34,708 nucleotides of DNA. It comes from an uncultured Tateyamaria sp. GTDB lineage: Bacteria > Pseudomonadota > Alphaproteobacteria > Rhodobacterales > Rhodobacteraceae. Every line of letters begins with the position of its first letter. Positions within the stretch are counted from its first letter, which is position 1. The position numbers and the translations under genes were made by a program. The notes under the pieces are model-generated. The model was not told the DNA's origin. It was given only the letters and a program-made list of their open reading frames with translations, and made no database searches. Below are positions 23,655 through 31,658 of this stretch, one piece after another. The stretch covers positions 1-34,708 of the forward strand of contig CAJQRC010000011.1 in NCBI GenBank assembly GCA_905480645.1. The letters run 5' to 3'.

Positions 23655-23688
23655 AAGATCACCGAGCACGTTTATGCTCGGTGATCTT
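23655..23688 (-). other. Strong intercistronic hairpin between the binding-protein gene and gabT
   Basis: AAGATCACCGAGCA (23655-23668) pairs perfectly with TGCTCGGTGATCTT (23675-23688) around a 6-nt loop. In the direction of transcription no U-run follows. As with the tctC-tctB hairpin, it sits just behind a binding-protein gene. It may protect that message or set the enzyme genes to a lower level. Confidence 0.75.
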
Positions 23689-23706
23689 ATTGTTTAAAAA
23701 ATTAGT

Positions 23707-24951
23707 CTACTTAGGAAGCAGGTCGTTGACTTCTTCCACAAGCTCTTCTTGAAGCTCTGCCATATCGTCAGACTCTCCAGTCACGATAGATTCCATGCCG
23801 TCATACAGAACCTGCGTAATAGCCAGCCCATTATCGCCCGGATAGGCGATCCAGTCACGCAGCAACCCAGATTGCTCAACCGCTGTATATTTATTTGGGT
23901 TTTGAGCATAGAAATCTGTTAAAAGATCATTCGCCGCTTTATTTGGTGGAATATAGCCTGTTGTTTCAGCAACCAAAGCTGCCCCAATACCAGACGTAGC
24001 AAATTTTACGAATTTCCAAGCCGCTGCTATTTCTTCAGGATCCTCAGATGTTGACACCATCATGACTGAGTTGCCACCAGCAGGAAGCCCCTTTGGTGGT
24101 TGGCCCATTCCAGGATATTTGCCTGTTTTAAGTTCAAAATCTCCCTTTGCACGCTCGATTGCGCCAACGGCAGATGTTGACCAGAAATACATCGAAACTT
24201 CACCAGAGTTAAATGGAACGCCTGCATCGCCAGCAGACAGGTTTGGCATATCGCATTCCCGGAATAGCTTTTTCATTTGCTCAAGAGCTGCCAAGCCAGC
24301 CTCTCCGTCAAAATTTACTTTACCGTCTTTAAGGATGGGCTCTCCTTGGCTCCACATCAAAGCTTGGAAAAACCAGTTCCCAGTGACACTCCAGCCCCAC
24401 CACATAGGTGTTTTATGACCAGCGTCCATCAACGTATGACAAGCGGCAATCACTTCATCCCAAGTGGTTGGCAGCTCGGTAATGCCAACGGCGTTTAGGT
24501 TATCCATATTGTAATAGCCAACGGGCAATGAAACTGAATAGGGCAAGCCATATACTTCACCGTTAAAAGTGCCAAGATCCAGCATCGCCTGATGATAGCC
24601 ATCTTTTGCAAAATCTGCTTCGGCGGCAATGAACGGCTCAAGGGATTTTGCAATCCCTTTTTCAACCAATAGCGCCTGCCGGTTCAAACCCTGAAAGGTC
24701 ACATCTGGCAAATCACCCGCAACAGATTCGCGTAGAATAGTATTTGTTCCATCTTCATAATTTTCATATGTTGCACGGAATTTCACATCGATATCCGGAT
24801 GCGCTTTATTAAACTCAGGTATGAGCCGCTCCATTGTAACATCAAAAAGTGACGAGTAAGCATAGCCTACTTCTATTTCAACCGCTTGAACCGGTGTCGT
24901 AAGAACACTGGTGGCCAGAGCAATTGCTGAAATTTTAGTCAAGTTCTTCAT
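23707..24951 (-). CDS. ABC transporter substrate-binding protein (UgpB-like, family 1)
   Basis: A 414-residue periplasmic receptor. The signal peptide is MKNLTKISAIALATSVLTTPVQA, followed by the typical mature start VEIEVGYAYSSLFDVTMERLIPEFNKAHPDI. Carbohydrate-type (family 1) features are DVTFQGLNRQALLVEKG, GTFNGEVYGLPYSVS, TTWDEVIAACHTL, MWWGWSVTGNWFFQALMW and the C-terminal AAWKFVKFATS. Such proteins bind sugars, glycerol-3-phosphate diesters or related polyols. It has an excellent GGAGG ribosome-binding site five bases before the ATG. A small hairpin (24980-24994) lies in its leader between the permease and this gene. With transaminase and dehydrogenase genes downstream, the ligand may carry an amino group; that is inference. 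Confidence 0.93.
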   Translation of the reverse strand: MKNLTKISAIALATSVLTTPVQAVEIEVGYAYSSLFDVTMERLIPEFNKAHPDIDVKFRATYENYEDGTNTILRESVAGDLPDVTFQGLNRQALLVEKGIAKSLEPFIAAEADFAKDGYHQAMLDLGTFNGEVYGLPYSVSLPVGYYNMDNLNAVGITELPTTWDEVIAACHTLMDAGHKTPMWWGWSVTGNWFFQALMWSQGEPILKDGKVNFDGEAGLAALEQMKKLFRECDMPNLSAGDAGVPFNSGEVSMYFWSTSAVGAIERAKGDFELKTGKYPGMGQPPKGLPAGGNSVMMVSTSEDPEEIAAAWKFVKFATSGIGAALVAETTGYIPPNKAANDLLTDFYAQNPNKYTAVEQSGLLRDWIAYPGDNGLAITQVLYDGMESIVTGESDDMAELQEELVEEVNDLLPK

Positions 24952-24979
24952 ATTTACCTCCTAAATTTTAGGAACTAAG

Positions 24980-24994
24980 TGCGTTTGCAACGCA
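24980..24994 (-). other. Small hairpin in the leader of the binding-protein gene
   Basis: TGCGTT and AACGCA pair around a 3-base loop, 29-43 bp upstream of the start codon. It could mark an mRNA processing site or slow decay of the binding-protein message; it may also be chance. Confidence 0.3.
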
Positions 24995-25052
24995 TCAAGC
25001 TCCTCGTTTAAACCGGCACTGATTTCAAACAGACCGGTATCCCTCTAAATTC

Positions 25053-25949
25053 TTATTTCATTCCCGTCATCGTGATCCCTTCAATGAAACGTCTTTGCGC
25101 AAGCAAAAAGATAATCACTAAGGGTAAAACAATAACAGTGGTCGCGGCCATCATCGGGCCATATTCATTTCCATCCATATCTGACTTGAACATCCGCAAT
25201 CCCAAGGGAGGTGTCATCAGATCTTTATTCCCTGTGATCACAACGCGCGGCCAATAATAATCATTCCAATGGGCAACAACTGAAAAAATGCCAAACGCCA
25301 GAAGGGCCGGAACAGCTGTGGGCAGCATCACCTGCCAGACAATAGAAAATTCACTCATTCCATCCATCCGCGCGGCATCAATCAAATCATCTGGTACAGT
25401 CATAAAAAACTGCCGCATCAAAAATATACCAAACACTGATATACTCCAGGGCACGATAAGCGCCGCATAGGTGTTGGTTAAACCAACCTTTGCCAGCATA
25501 ATATACAGCGGCAAAGCGATTGCATGCACGGGGATCAGCAGACAGAAGATCACCATGCCAAACACTACGTTTCGTCCCCAAAACCTAAGCTTAGAAAGGG
25601 CATAAGCACAGGGTAATGCAATAATAACCTGAATGATGAAAATGCTCACAGTAACGAACACACCATTAAGCATATAGCGCACCAAAGGGGCTTCTTTGAA
25701 TGCTGCTGTGTAATTATAAACAATTGGACGCTTCAGGCAGTCTTCTTCGGGATTGCCAACTTTGACGCAGCGGTTATCAGTCATGATTTGTTGGGCGCCA
25801 AAAAACCCACCAGTATTGGTTTCTATTTCGGCAGGGCTTTTCATGGAATAAGACAGCATCAAATAAAAGGGTAATAAAACTACAACAGCCCCCGCCAGCA
25901 ACAAACTGTGCTTAAAGAACTCTCCCAGCCAACTGGTTTGAATATACAT
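25053..25949 (-). CDS. ABC transporter permease (UgpE/MalG-like)
   Basis: A 298-residue inner-membrane subunit with six hydrophobic segments, of the MalG/UgpE type. The EAA loop that docks on the ATPase is readable as DAARMDGMSEFSIVWQVMLPTAVPALLAF, and the C-terminus RRFIEGITMTGMK is typical. The first extracytoplasmic loop is longer than usual and contains two Cys (in TDNRCVKVG and EEDCLKRP) that could form a disulfide. Its ATG shares one base with the stop of the upstream permease gene (TGATG), so the two are coupled. It pairs with the following UgpA-like permease to make the channel. Confidence 0.93.
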   Translation of the reverse strand: MYIQTSWLGEFFKHSLLLAGAVVVLLPFYLMLSYSMKSPAEIETNTGGFFGAQQIMTDNRCVKVGNPEEDCLKRPIVYNYTAAFKEAPLVRYMLNGVFVTVSIFIIQVIIALPCAYALSKLRFWGRNVVFGMVIFCLLIPVHAIALPLYIMLAKVGLTNTYAALIVPWSISVFGIFLMRQFFMTVPDDLIDAARMDGMSEFSIVWQVMLPTAVPALLAFGIFSVVAHWNDYYWPRVVITGNKDLMTPPLGLRMFKSDMDGNEYGPMMAATTVIVLPLVIIFLLAQRRFIEGITMTGMK

Positions 25950-26899
25950 CAGTAGTGCACCTTCCGATTGACAAAATACACCTGCACCAAGGTCAGGATC
26001 AGCACGAAGATGAGAAATACGATTGTAATTGCAGATCCCATTCCCAACAGATTCTGCCGCACGCCCTTTTCAAACATAGCATAGATCATCACATAGGTTG
26101 ATTTTGACGGACCCCCTTCCGTCAAAGCTTCAACTGTATCAAAAACTTGAAAGGATCGGATAGAAGAAATGGTGATCACGAAGACATGTGTGGGCCCCAG
26201 CATTGGCCAAGTTACCAGTTTGAACCTTTCCCAAGCGCTATCAGCACCATCCATTTGAGCGGCCTGATACAGCTCTCGTGGAACCGAGGTCAGCCCAGCA
26301 AGATAGAGGACCATATTAAAACCGAAGGCTTGCCAGATCCCAATAAATGCAATCGTACCAAGTGCATATTTTCGATCGCCCAGCCATAGCGGGAATTTCT
26401 TTTCACACGCGGATCCATACCAACTTTCTAATGGATCATAGCCCAACCAAGACCCGGACAGGAAACCATAGATCACAGATTTATCGCAGCCCGAGCGCAG
26501 AATATCATTTACCACCCCAACGATGGGGTTAAGAGCAAATTCCCAAACAATGGCCATCGCAAGCAAAGTGGCCATAACAGGCAAGAAAAAGATCGCTTTA
26601 TAAAGCTCGCCGCCAATCCGCAGACTAGAAATCAAAAGCGCAGAGCCCAGCCCTAAAGCAACCGATATCGGGACCACCAGCAATACATAGGTTAGCGAGG
26701 CTGTGAACATTTTACTATAGCTACGCCGGGTGAAAAGCTTTTCATAATTCTCCCAACCGATCCAATTAAAACCACTGTTACCAAGGCTGTAATCGGTCAT
26801 GGACAATGCGGCAGCAACAACGACTGGCGCAATCAACAACAAAAGCATCAAAAGAATCGCAGGTCCAACGAACCAATAATGCGCTTTCGAACGACCCAT
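25949..26899 (-). CDS. ABC transporter permease (UgpA/MalF-like)
   Basis: A 316-residue inner-membrane subunit with six hydrophobic segments: one near the N-terminus (FVGPAILLMLLLLIAPVVVAAALS), then LTYVLLVVPISVALGLGSALLIS and so on. The EAA loop reads YQAAQMDGADSAWERFKLVTWPMLGPTHVF. An insertion of about 40 residues with two Cys (in RSGCDKS and SACEKKF) lies in a periplasmic loop between membrane segments 3 and 4, as in the partner permease. The start codon overlaps the ATPase stop by one base (TAATG). Together the two permeases and ATPase form an importer with the downstream binding protein. Confidence 0.93.
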   Translation of the reverse strand: MGRSKAHYWFVGPAILLMLLLLIAPVVVAAALSMTDYSLGNSGFNWIGWENYEKLFTRRSYSKMFTASLTYVLLVVPISVALGLGSALLISSLRIGGELYKAIFFLPVMATLLAMAIVWEFALNPIVGVVNDILRSGCDKSVIYGFLSGSWLGYDPLESWYGSACEKKFPLWLGDRKYALGTIAFIGIWQAFGFNMVLYLAGLTSVPRELYQAAQMDGADSAWERFKLVTWPMLGPTHVFVITISSIRSFQVFDTVEALTEGGPSKSTYVMIYAMFEKGVRQNLLGMGSAITIVFLIFVLILTLVQVYFVNRKVHY

Positions 26900-28056
26900 T
26901 AGGATGATGTTCCAGATTGGGCCAAAGCTTTAAAGTCTAGCCGCTGCCCGTCGGGGCCAAACACCAAAGGCTTACCTGGCACAGGCGTACAATGAATAAT
27001 ATCACCCGGTTGTTGCGGCGTCGAAATTAAAGGTTGCGCCCGAATAATGATTGAACCTTCAATTCCCTCTTGCGTGATGTGAAAAAATACATCGGATCCG
27101 AGGTTTTCTTTATAGGTTAATTTGCCCGCTAAGCTCTGGTCAGCATTCGGCTCAGTTAGCGTCAAATGTTCAGGACGAAATCCCACCGAAACGGGGCCGG
27201 GGCTCGGGATCTCAAGCGTTCCGTCAAGACTAAAACCGGCACATGTAATATTACCGAGCTCATCGCAGTATCCGGGTAGAATATTCATTTTAGGGCTGCC
27301 AATGAATTCAGCCACTCGAATATCTTGAGGGTTTTGATACACTTCTTCGGGCGATCCCAATTGCAGTAAATCGCCATCCATCATCACCGCGATACGATCT
27401 GACATTGTTAAAGCTTCTGCCTGATCATGCGTGACATAAACAAAAGTGGTTTTCAGTTTCTTATGTAAAGCCGACAGCTCAGCCCGCATATGCACCCTTA
27501 AACTCGCATCAAGATTCGATAAGGGCTCATCCATCAAAAACGCAGCTGGGTTGCGCACCATCGCCCGACCAAGAGCAACTCGTTGACGTTGACCACCTGA
27601 AAGTTGACCAGGCTTTCGAGCCAAAAGCGGCTCGATTTTCAGCGTCTCTGAAACAAGTTGAACTTCTTTTTCAATTTGCGCCATCTTAGCTCGACGGCTT
27701 GGCACCAAATGGCCCAATAATGGAAATCTTTCCCAAAAATTTAAATCTCTTAAACGCAGTGGCGTAATCAAATTCTGACGCACGGTAAGATGGGGGTAGA
27801 GCGCATAGGATTGAAACACCATCGCCAAATCACGCAGACTTGGCCGCGTTTCGTTAACAAGACTTCCATCTATCGACACATCACCAGCTGTTTGTGTTTC
27901 CAATCCGGCAATTATCCGAAGCGTTGTTGATTTTCCACATCCAGAGGGCCCCACCAAAGTTAGGAACTCTCCATCATGAATATCTAAATCCACGCCATTT
28001 ATAACAGACTGACCACCATAGGATTTGGTCACTCGACTAAGTGCTATGCTAGCCAC
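26899..28056 (-). CDS. ABC transporter ATP-binding protein (UgpC/MalK-like)
   Basis: A 385-residue ATPase and first gene of the operon. The Walker A motif is GPSGCGKST, the signature LSGGQRQRVALGRAM, the Walker B strand AAFLMDEPLSNLD and the switch His in VTHDQAEAL. A C-terminal regulatory OB-like domain of the MalK/UgpC type follows from about residue 240. A short insert (NFWERFPLLGHLVPSRRAK) enlarges the helical region between Walker A and the signature. Translation starts at GTG (28056), with AGGGG six bases upstream. The 186-bp divergent region to the LysR gene contains an inverted repeat that may be its operator. Confidence 0.95.
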   Translation of the reverse strand: MASIALSRVTKSYGGQSVINGVDLDIHDGEFLTLVGPSGCGKSTTLRIIAGLETQTAGDVSIDGSLVNETRPSLRDLAMVFQSYALYPHLTVRQNLITPLRLRDLNFWERFPLLGHLVPSRRAKMAQIEKEVQLVSETLKIEPLLARKPGQLSGGQRQRVALGRAMVRNPAAFLMDEPLSNLDASLRVHMRAELSALHKKLKTTFVYVTHDQAEALTMSDRIAVMMDGDLLQLGSPEEVYQNPQDIRVAEFIGSPKMNILPGYCDELGNITCAGFSLDGTLEIPSPGPVSVGFRPEHLTLTEPNADQSLAGKLTYKENLGSDVFFHITQEGIEGSIIIRAQPLISTPQQPGDIIHCTPVPGKPLVFGPDGQRLDFKALAQSGTSS

Positions 28057-28190
28057 TAGTTTCCCCTTTTACTTAGCCTTCGACGCCTTTTGCACCAACT
28101 TTATACAAACTAAGTAACAATAATATGACGATCGCATTCGTCTCTTTTCTTTAAGCTGCTGAAGCAACAGGGCTAAAGTTGCAATTGATT

Positions 28191-28208
28191 CTATTATTTG
28201 TAAAATAG
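28191..28208. promoter_or_regulatory. Candidate LysR operator between the ABC operon and its divergent regulator
   Basis: CTATT (28191-28195) and AATAG (28204-28208) are inverted around 8 bp and, with the flanking bases, give T-N11-A-like spacing typical of LysR sites. It is 35-52 bp before the LysR start and 135 bp before the ABC operon start. Confidence 0.4.
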
Positions 28209-28242
28209 TATAAAATTTCAAATAACCTCAGGTTTTTTTATA

Positions 28243-29187
28243 ATGACACCATTTCGTCAGTTAACTTACACTGTCGCAGTTGCAGATCACGGTAGTATTT
28301 CAGCTGCAGCAGAAAAACTTGCAATTTCACAACCGGCAATTAGCGCAGCTATACAAAAGGTTGAGGCTGAATATCAGTTAAAGCTTTTCATTAGGGAAAG
28401 ACCACATCGAGTGCAGTTGACCCCAGTCGGACGTCGTTTTATCGCTCAAGCCCGACGGCTTTTGGAAAATGCTCAAGAATTTGATGGTGAGGCCCGCAAT
28501 CTACGGCGAAGTCCACACGGTGTCGTCGAAGTTGGCTGTTTCTTTCCCACTGCAGCATTCATAGTACCAATCATTCTAAAGGGTCTTCGGGAACGTGGTT
28601 TTAATATTTCAATCCGCGTACACGAGGTAGATCTTGATGAACTTAATAATATGCTTTCACACGGTAGTATCGATGTTGCCCTAACCTATAACATGTACCC
28701 TAGTCCGGGAATCGAATTTGAATCCCTAATCGAAGCTCCACCCTACGTTCTTTTGTCAAAGGATGATCCACTAAGCAAAGAGCAATCAATATCCCTGCAA
28801 CAGTTAGCAGACCGGGATATGGTTGCTTTAAACCTGCCAATCACACAACAATTCTTCCTATCAATGTTTTCACGAGTAAACCTGCGCCCGCGTATCAAGC
28901 ATCAGGCAAAGTCTTATGAATTGGTACGAAGTTTGGTGGCGGCCGGTGAAGGATACGCAATTTTAATTATGCGCCCTGTAAACAAACGGGCCTATGACGG
29001 CAGCGAATTAGCATACATCCCGCTTAAAGATGACGGACCCACGGCGCAATACGGGTTGGCTTTTACCAAACGCTCCGTTCCAACAAAACTGATCGAAACT
29101 TTCGCTAACGTTTGCAGAGAAACGCTTAAAAGCGAGAACTTGGCTGAGAAATATTACGTGCAAAGGCCACTAATCGACTCCACATGA
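28243..29187 (+). CDS. LysR-family transcriptional regulator
   Basis: A 314-residue regulator. The N-terminal winged helix is standard: FRQLTYTVAVADHGSISAAAEKLAISQPAISAAIQKVEAEYQLKLFIRERPHRVQLTPVGRRF. The effector-binding domain follows (VEVGCFFPTAAFIVPIILKGL, then the two-lobe fold with DDLDELNNMLSHGSIDVALTYN and a C-terminal AAGEGYAILIMRP). It is divergent from the ABC-transporter operon across 186 bp, the usual arrangement for a LysR protein and its target, so it probably senses the transported compound or a product. Its 3' end overlaps the 3' end of the convergent GlxA-type gene by 34 bp. The ribosome-binding site is weak (an AGG 10 bases before the ATG). Confidence 0.93.
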   Translation: MTPFRQLTYTVAVADHGSISAAAEKLAISQPAISAAIQKVEAEYQLKLFIRERPHRVQLTPVGRRFIAQARRLLENAQEFDGEARNLRRSPHGVVEVGCFFPTAAFIVPIILKGLRERGFNISIRVHEVDLDELNNMLSHGSIDVALTYNMYPSPGIEFESLIEAPPYVLLSKDDPLSKEQSISLQQLADRDMVALNLPITQQFFLSMFSRVNLRPRIKHQAKSYELVRSLVAAGEGYAILIMRPVNKRAYDGSELAYIPLKDDGPTAQYGLAFTKRSVPTKLIETFANVCRETLKSENLAEKYYVQRPLIDST

Positions 29188-30206
29188 TCAAGATATTTTC
29201 CTGTGAAACAGGCCCGCGTACTTTTGGGAGTGGCGCCATATACCCTTCTATAGTTCTTGCTAAACGCAGAAAGATTGCTGAAACCACAAGCAAGAGCCAC
29301 TTCAGTTAAGGGCATTCTAGTTTGTTCCAGAAGTTGGCGTGCCCGTGTTAACCTAAGGTTTATGTAATATTTTGAAGGTGGATCAAAGCTGTGGCGTGCA
29401 AAAATCCTTTCGATTTGACGTAAGGACAGGCCAACACGGTGAGCAATCTCGATTTGTGAAATAGGTGTTTCAATCGTTTCAGTCATAATGCGCAACACAT
29501 GCTGAAACCTTTCATCCTCACAGATCAGAGCATCACCATTCAGCAACTGAACAGTCGCACCACTTCGTTTGCCACTAGCCAGAAAGTGATTGCAAATCTC
29601 ACTGCTGATGCGAGGCCCACATGTCTTTTCGATAAACCCTACGACCAGATCAAAAGTTGCCAGTTCACCCGCACAACTCGCAACTTTGCCATCACCGGTA
29701 AAAAGTACGTTTTCAAATTTAATATCTGGAAATTTTTCTCCCAACGGTGCGATGGTTTTCCAATGTGCAGCGCATTTTTCACCATTTATCAAGCCAGCAG
29801 CAGCGACAACAGAGCAAGCAGCCCCAAGAGCGAATAAAGGAACACTGGATTGAACAACCCTTTGCACAAACGTTCGCATCGGCCCTTTGTCATGCTCCTT
29901 AAGTATCTGCCCACAGCACAAAATCACCTGATCAGGTCGGTTCACAACATTACAATGACCAAGAACCTCACTAGACTGCGCATCACAAGAAACACAGATA
30001 CCTGCCATAGTTTTCGGATTTTTATCTCTCAGCGAAACAAGCTGAAGTTCAAATCGGCTATACCCTAAGATTGCATTTGCATGCTGAAACGGTTCGAGTG
30101 TGGAAGACAAAGTGGTCAAAGAAACACCATCAGCAACCAACACCATAATCCGGGTCATCATTGTATCAAGCACGAAGGATTTGTGATTGGATAGTGGAGC
30201 ATTCAT
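29154..30206 (-). CDS. GlxA-type AraC regulator (DJ-1/PfpI domain plus HTH)
   Basis: A 350-residue regulator. The N-terminal ~200 residues form a class I glutamine-amidotransferase-like (DJ-1/PfpI) sensor domain: MVLVADGVSLTTLSSTLEPFQHAN, QVILCCGQ, FALGAACSVVAAAGLINGEKCAAHWKTIAPLGEKFPDI and CAGELATFDLVVGFIE. The Cys in GAACSV is at the usual nucleophile position. The AraC-type DNA-binding domain follows, with ISQIEIAHRVGLSLRQIERIFARH and MPLTEVALACGFSNLSAFSKNYRRVYGATPKS. Members such as GbdR and CdhR control use of betaine, carnitine and amino acids. It lies 12 bp behind the URO-D-like gene in the same transcript and is likely to regulate it. Confidence 0.92.
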   Translation of the reverse strand: MNAPLSNHKSFVLDTMMTRIMVLVADGVSLTTLSSTLEPFQHANAILGYSRFELQLVSLRDKNPKTMAGICVSCDAQSSEVLGHCNVVNRPDQVILCCGQILKEHDKGPMRTFVQRVVQSSVPLFALGAACSVVAAAGLINGEKCAAHWKTIAPLGEKFPDIKFENVLFTGDGKVASCAGELATFDLVVGFIEKTCGPRISSEICNHFLASGKRSGATVQLLNGDALICEDERFQHVLRIMTETIETPISQIEIAHRVGLSLRQIERIFARHSFDPPSKYYINLRLTRARQLLEQTRMPLTEVALACGFSNLSAFSKNYRRVYGATPKSTRACFTGKYLDHVESISGLCT

Positions 30207-30218
30207 GCGAATATCAAA

Positions 30219-31535
30219 TTACCCAAGCCGTTCAATCGACGCACAGTTGTGCACCTCATTCAGGACGATCTCCACCAGTTCAAATTGTGATTCTCCGTTA
30301 ATATCCTCAAAATATATATGGCTGGGCCAAGATTGCCCAACGTGGTTATCCTTAGGCAAATCAACGGATTCGCAAACCCGTTTTATCGCAGCCACATGGG
30401 CTCGAGCTTGATCCGTAATTTCTAACTTTTTAGCATTGAGATCCTCAATACTATTACGATCTATTTCAGGCGATCCAACTCCAACGGTTAGAGGCATGTT
30501 TCGCTGGATAGCCTGTTCCTCATAGAAAGAAATGTCCACTTTATCAGACTCTAACCGCATGATAAACACGGGATTCACACTGACCTTGGCATCAGTAAGA
30601 TCTAGTAATTTAGCACCGCTTTGTGCATCATTTCCTTCACTTGCAGTCCCTCGACGACGCGAGGCCCGAGCTTTCTTTTTTACTTCGGCTACAAAATCAC
30701 CGCGATAGTTATTGTCGAATACCCGATCCGCATATGCCTTCCCCTGCAACATGTGACGGATTGAGCGAATTGACATGGTTTGACAATTTTCCGGCCCAAT
30801 GAAGAACGGTGAACCCGAGGCATCAGATAGTTCCACCCACCCATCTGGAAACTGGGTAAAGAAATGATCCATCCAGGGTGCCAGTACAACATCACCAAGA
30901 TGGTTCAGTAGCGCATTCACCCGATCAGGGTTATTCACAACATCCGCCAACAAAGGTTCCTGACCATAGATGTCCGCTGCAAGACTGTAGGGCGCTGATA
31001 TCTGCAACAAAGGCGCAACACCTGTCAGTTCTTGAGCAACCCTCAGGATACCATCTACTGCAGCAGGGACGCCGGTTGAAAAATCAGGCGTACCTAAATC
31101 TTGCCAATTATCTTTTGTAATGAGGATAGCATCCGGATCAGCACCTGGTGGAAATTTATCGGGGTACATCATGGTTTGACCAAGTGGCTCACAGGTCCAA
31201 GCATAGAGTGCCCAAGTTGTATAAAATTTACTGATTCCTAAAAGTCTGCTAACTGCAAGATTGGCCCGAACATATCGGTATGGATCATCATGATAATATT
31301 CGTGCCCTTGAATGCCATACAGATCATGCAAAACTGCCAAGCCCAGCATATGGACCGAAGCTGTGGAATGAACCTTATTCGCTGGCGCCAGCTGTTTGAA
31401 ATTATCATCAAACTCGCCTGCAATAGCGGCATCAAAGAACTCGGTCATCTCAACTTTTGCTTTGGTATCACCCGCCTGCCAGCGCTGTAACAAATGCAGC
31501 CCATAAGGGAAAAAATAATTATCAATTTTGGTCAT
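30219..31535 (-). CDS. Uroporphyrinogen decarboxylase (URO-D) superfamily protein, probable methyltransferase
   Basis: A 438-residue protein that fits the URO-D/MtbA superfamily: HSTASVHMLGLAVLHDLYGIQGHEYYHDDPYRYVRANLAVSRLLGISKFYTTWALYAW in the N-terminal part, LLADVVNNPDRVNALLNHLGDVVLAPW, and the FPDGWVELSDASGSPFFIGPENCQTMS strand that places substrate. True heme-pathway HemE is normally shorter (about 350 residues) with other conserved residues, so this is more likely one of the corrinoid- or thiol-dependent methyltransferase relatives. A basic linker (KKKARASRRR) near residue 290 is unusual. Coupling with a GlxA-type regulator and a divergent MocR gene suggests use of a methylated or amino-containing nutrient. 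Substrate unknown. Confidence 0.6.
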   Translation of the reverse strand: MTKIDNYFFPYGLHLLQRWQAGDTKAKVEMTEFFDAAIAGEFDDNFKQLAPANKVHSTASVHMLGLAVLHDLYGIQGHEYYHDDPYRYVRANLAVSRLLGISKFYTTWALYAWTCEPLGQTMMYPDKFPPGADPDAILITKDNWQDLGTPDFSTGVPAAVDGILRVAQELTGVAPLLQISAPYSLAADIYGQEPLLADVVNNPDRVNALLNHLGDVVLAPWMDHFFTQFPDGWVELSDASGSPFFIGPENCQTMSIRSIRHMLQGKAYADRVFDNNYRGDFVAEVKKKARASRRRGTASEGNDAQSGAKLLDLTDAKVSVNPVFIMRLESDKVDISFYEEQAIQRNMPLTVGVGSPEIDRNSIEDLNAKKLEITDQARAHVAAIKRVCESVDLPKDNHVGQSWPSHIYFEDINGESQFELVEIVLNEVHNCASIERLG

Positions 31536-31601
31536 ATTTGTGTCACCACCTTATCCTCATGTCGCCCGAACATTCCGATTCATGATGAGACTATTTACAA
31601 G

Positions 31602-31622
31602 TGGGTGTATCGAATATACCCA
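31602..31622. promoter_or_regulatory. Inverted repeat between the URO-D-like gene and the MocR gene
   Basis: TGGGTGTATC and AATATACCCA form a 21-bp near-palindrome around one central base, with eight of ten pairs matching. It lies 67 bp upstream of the URO-D-like start and 37-57 bp upstream of the MocR start, a fitting operator site for control of both. Confidence 0.5.
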
Positions 31623-31658
31623 TTAACATATAAATTATAGATCCAATTGAGGAATGCT

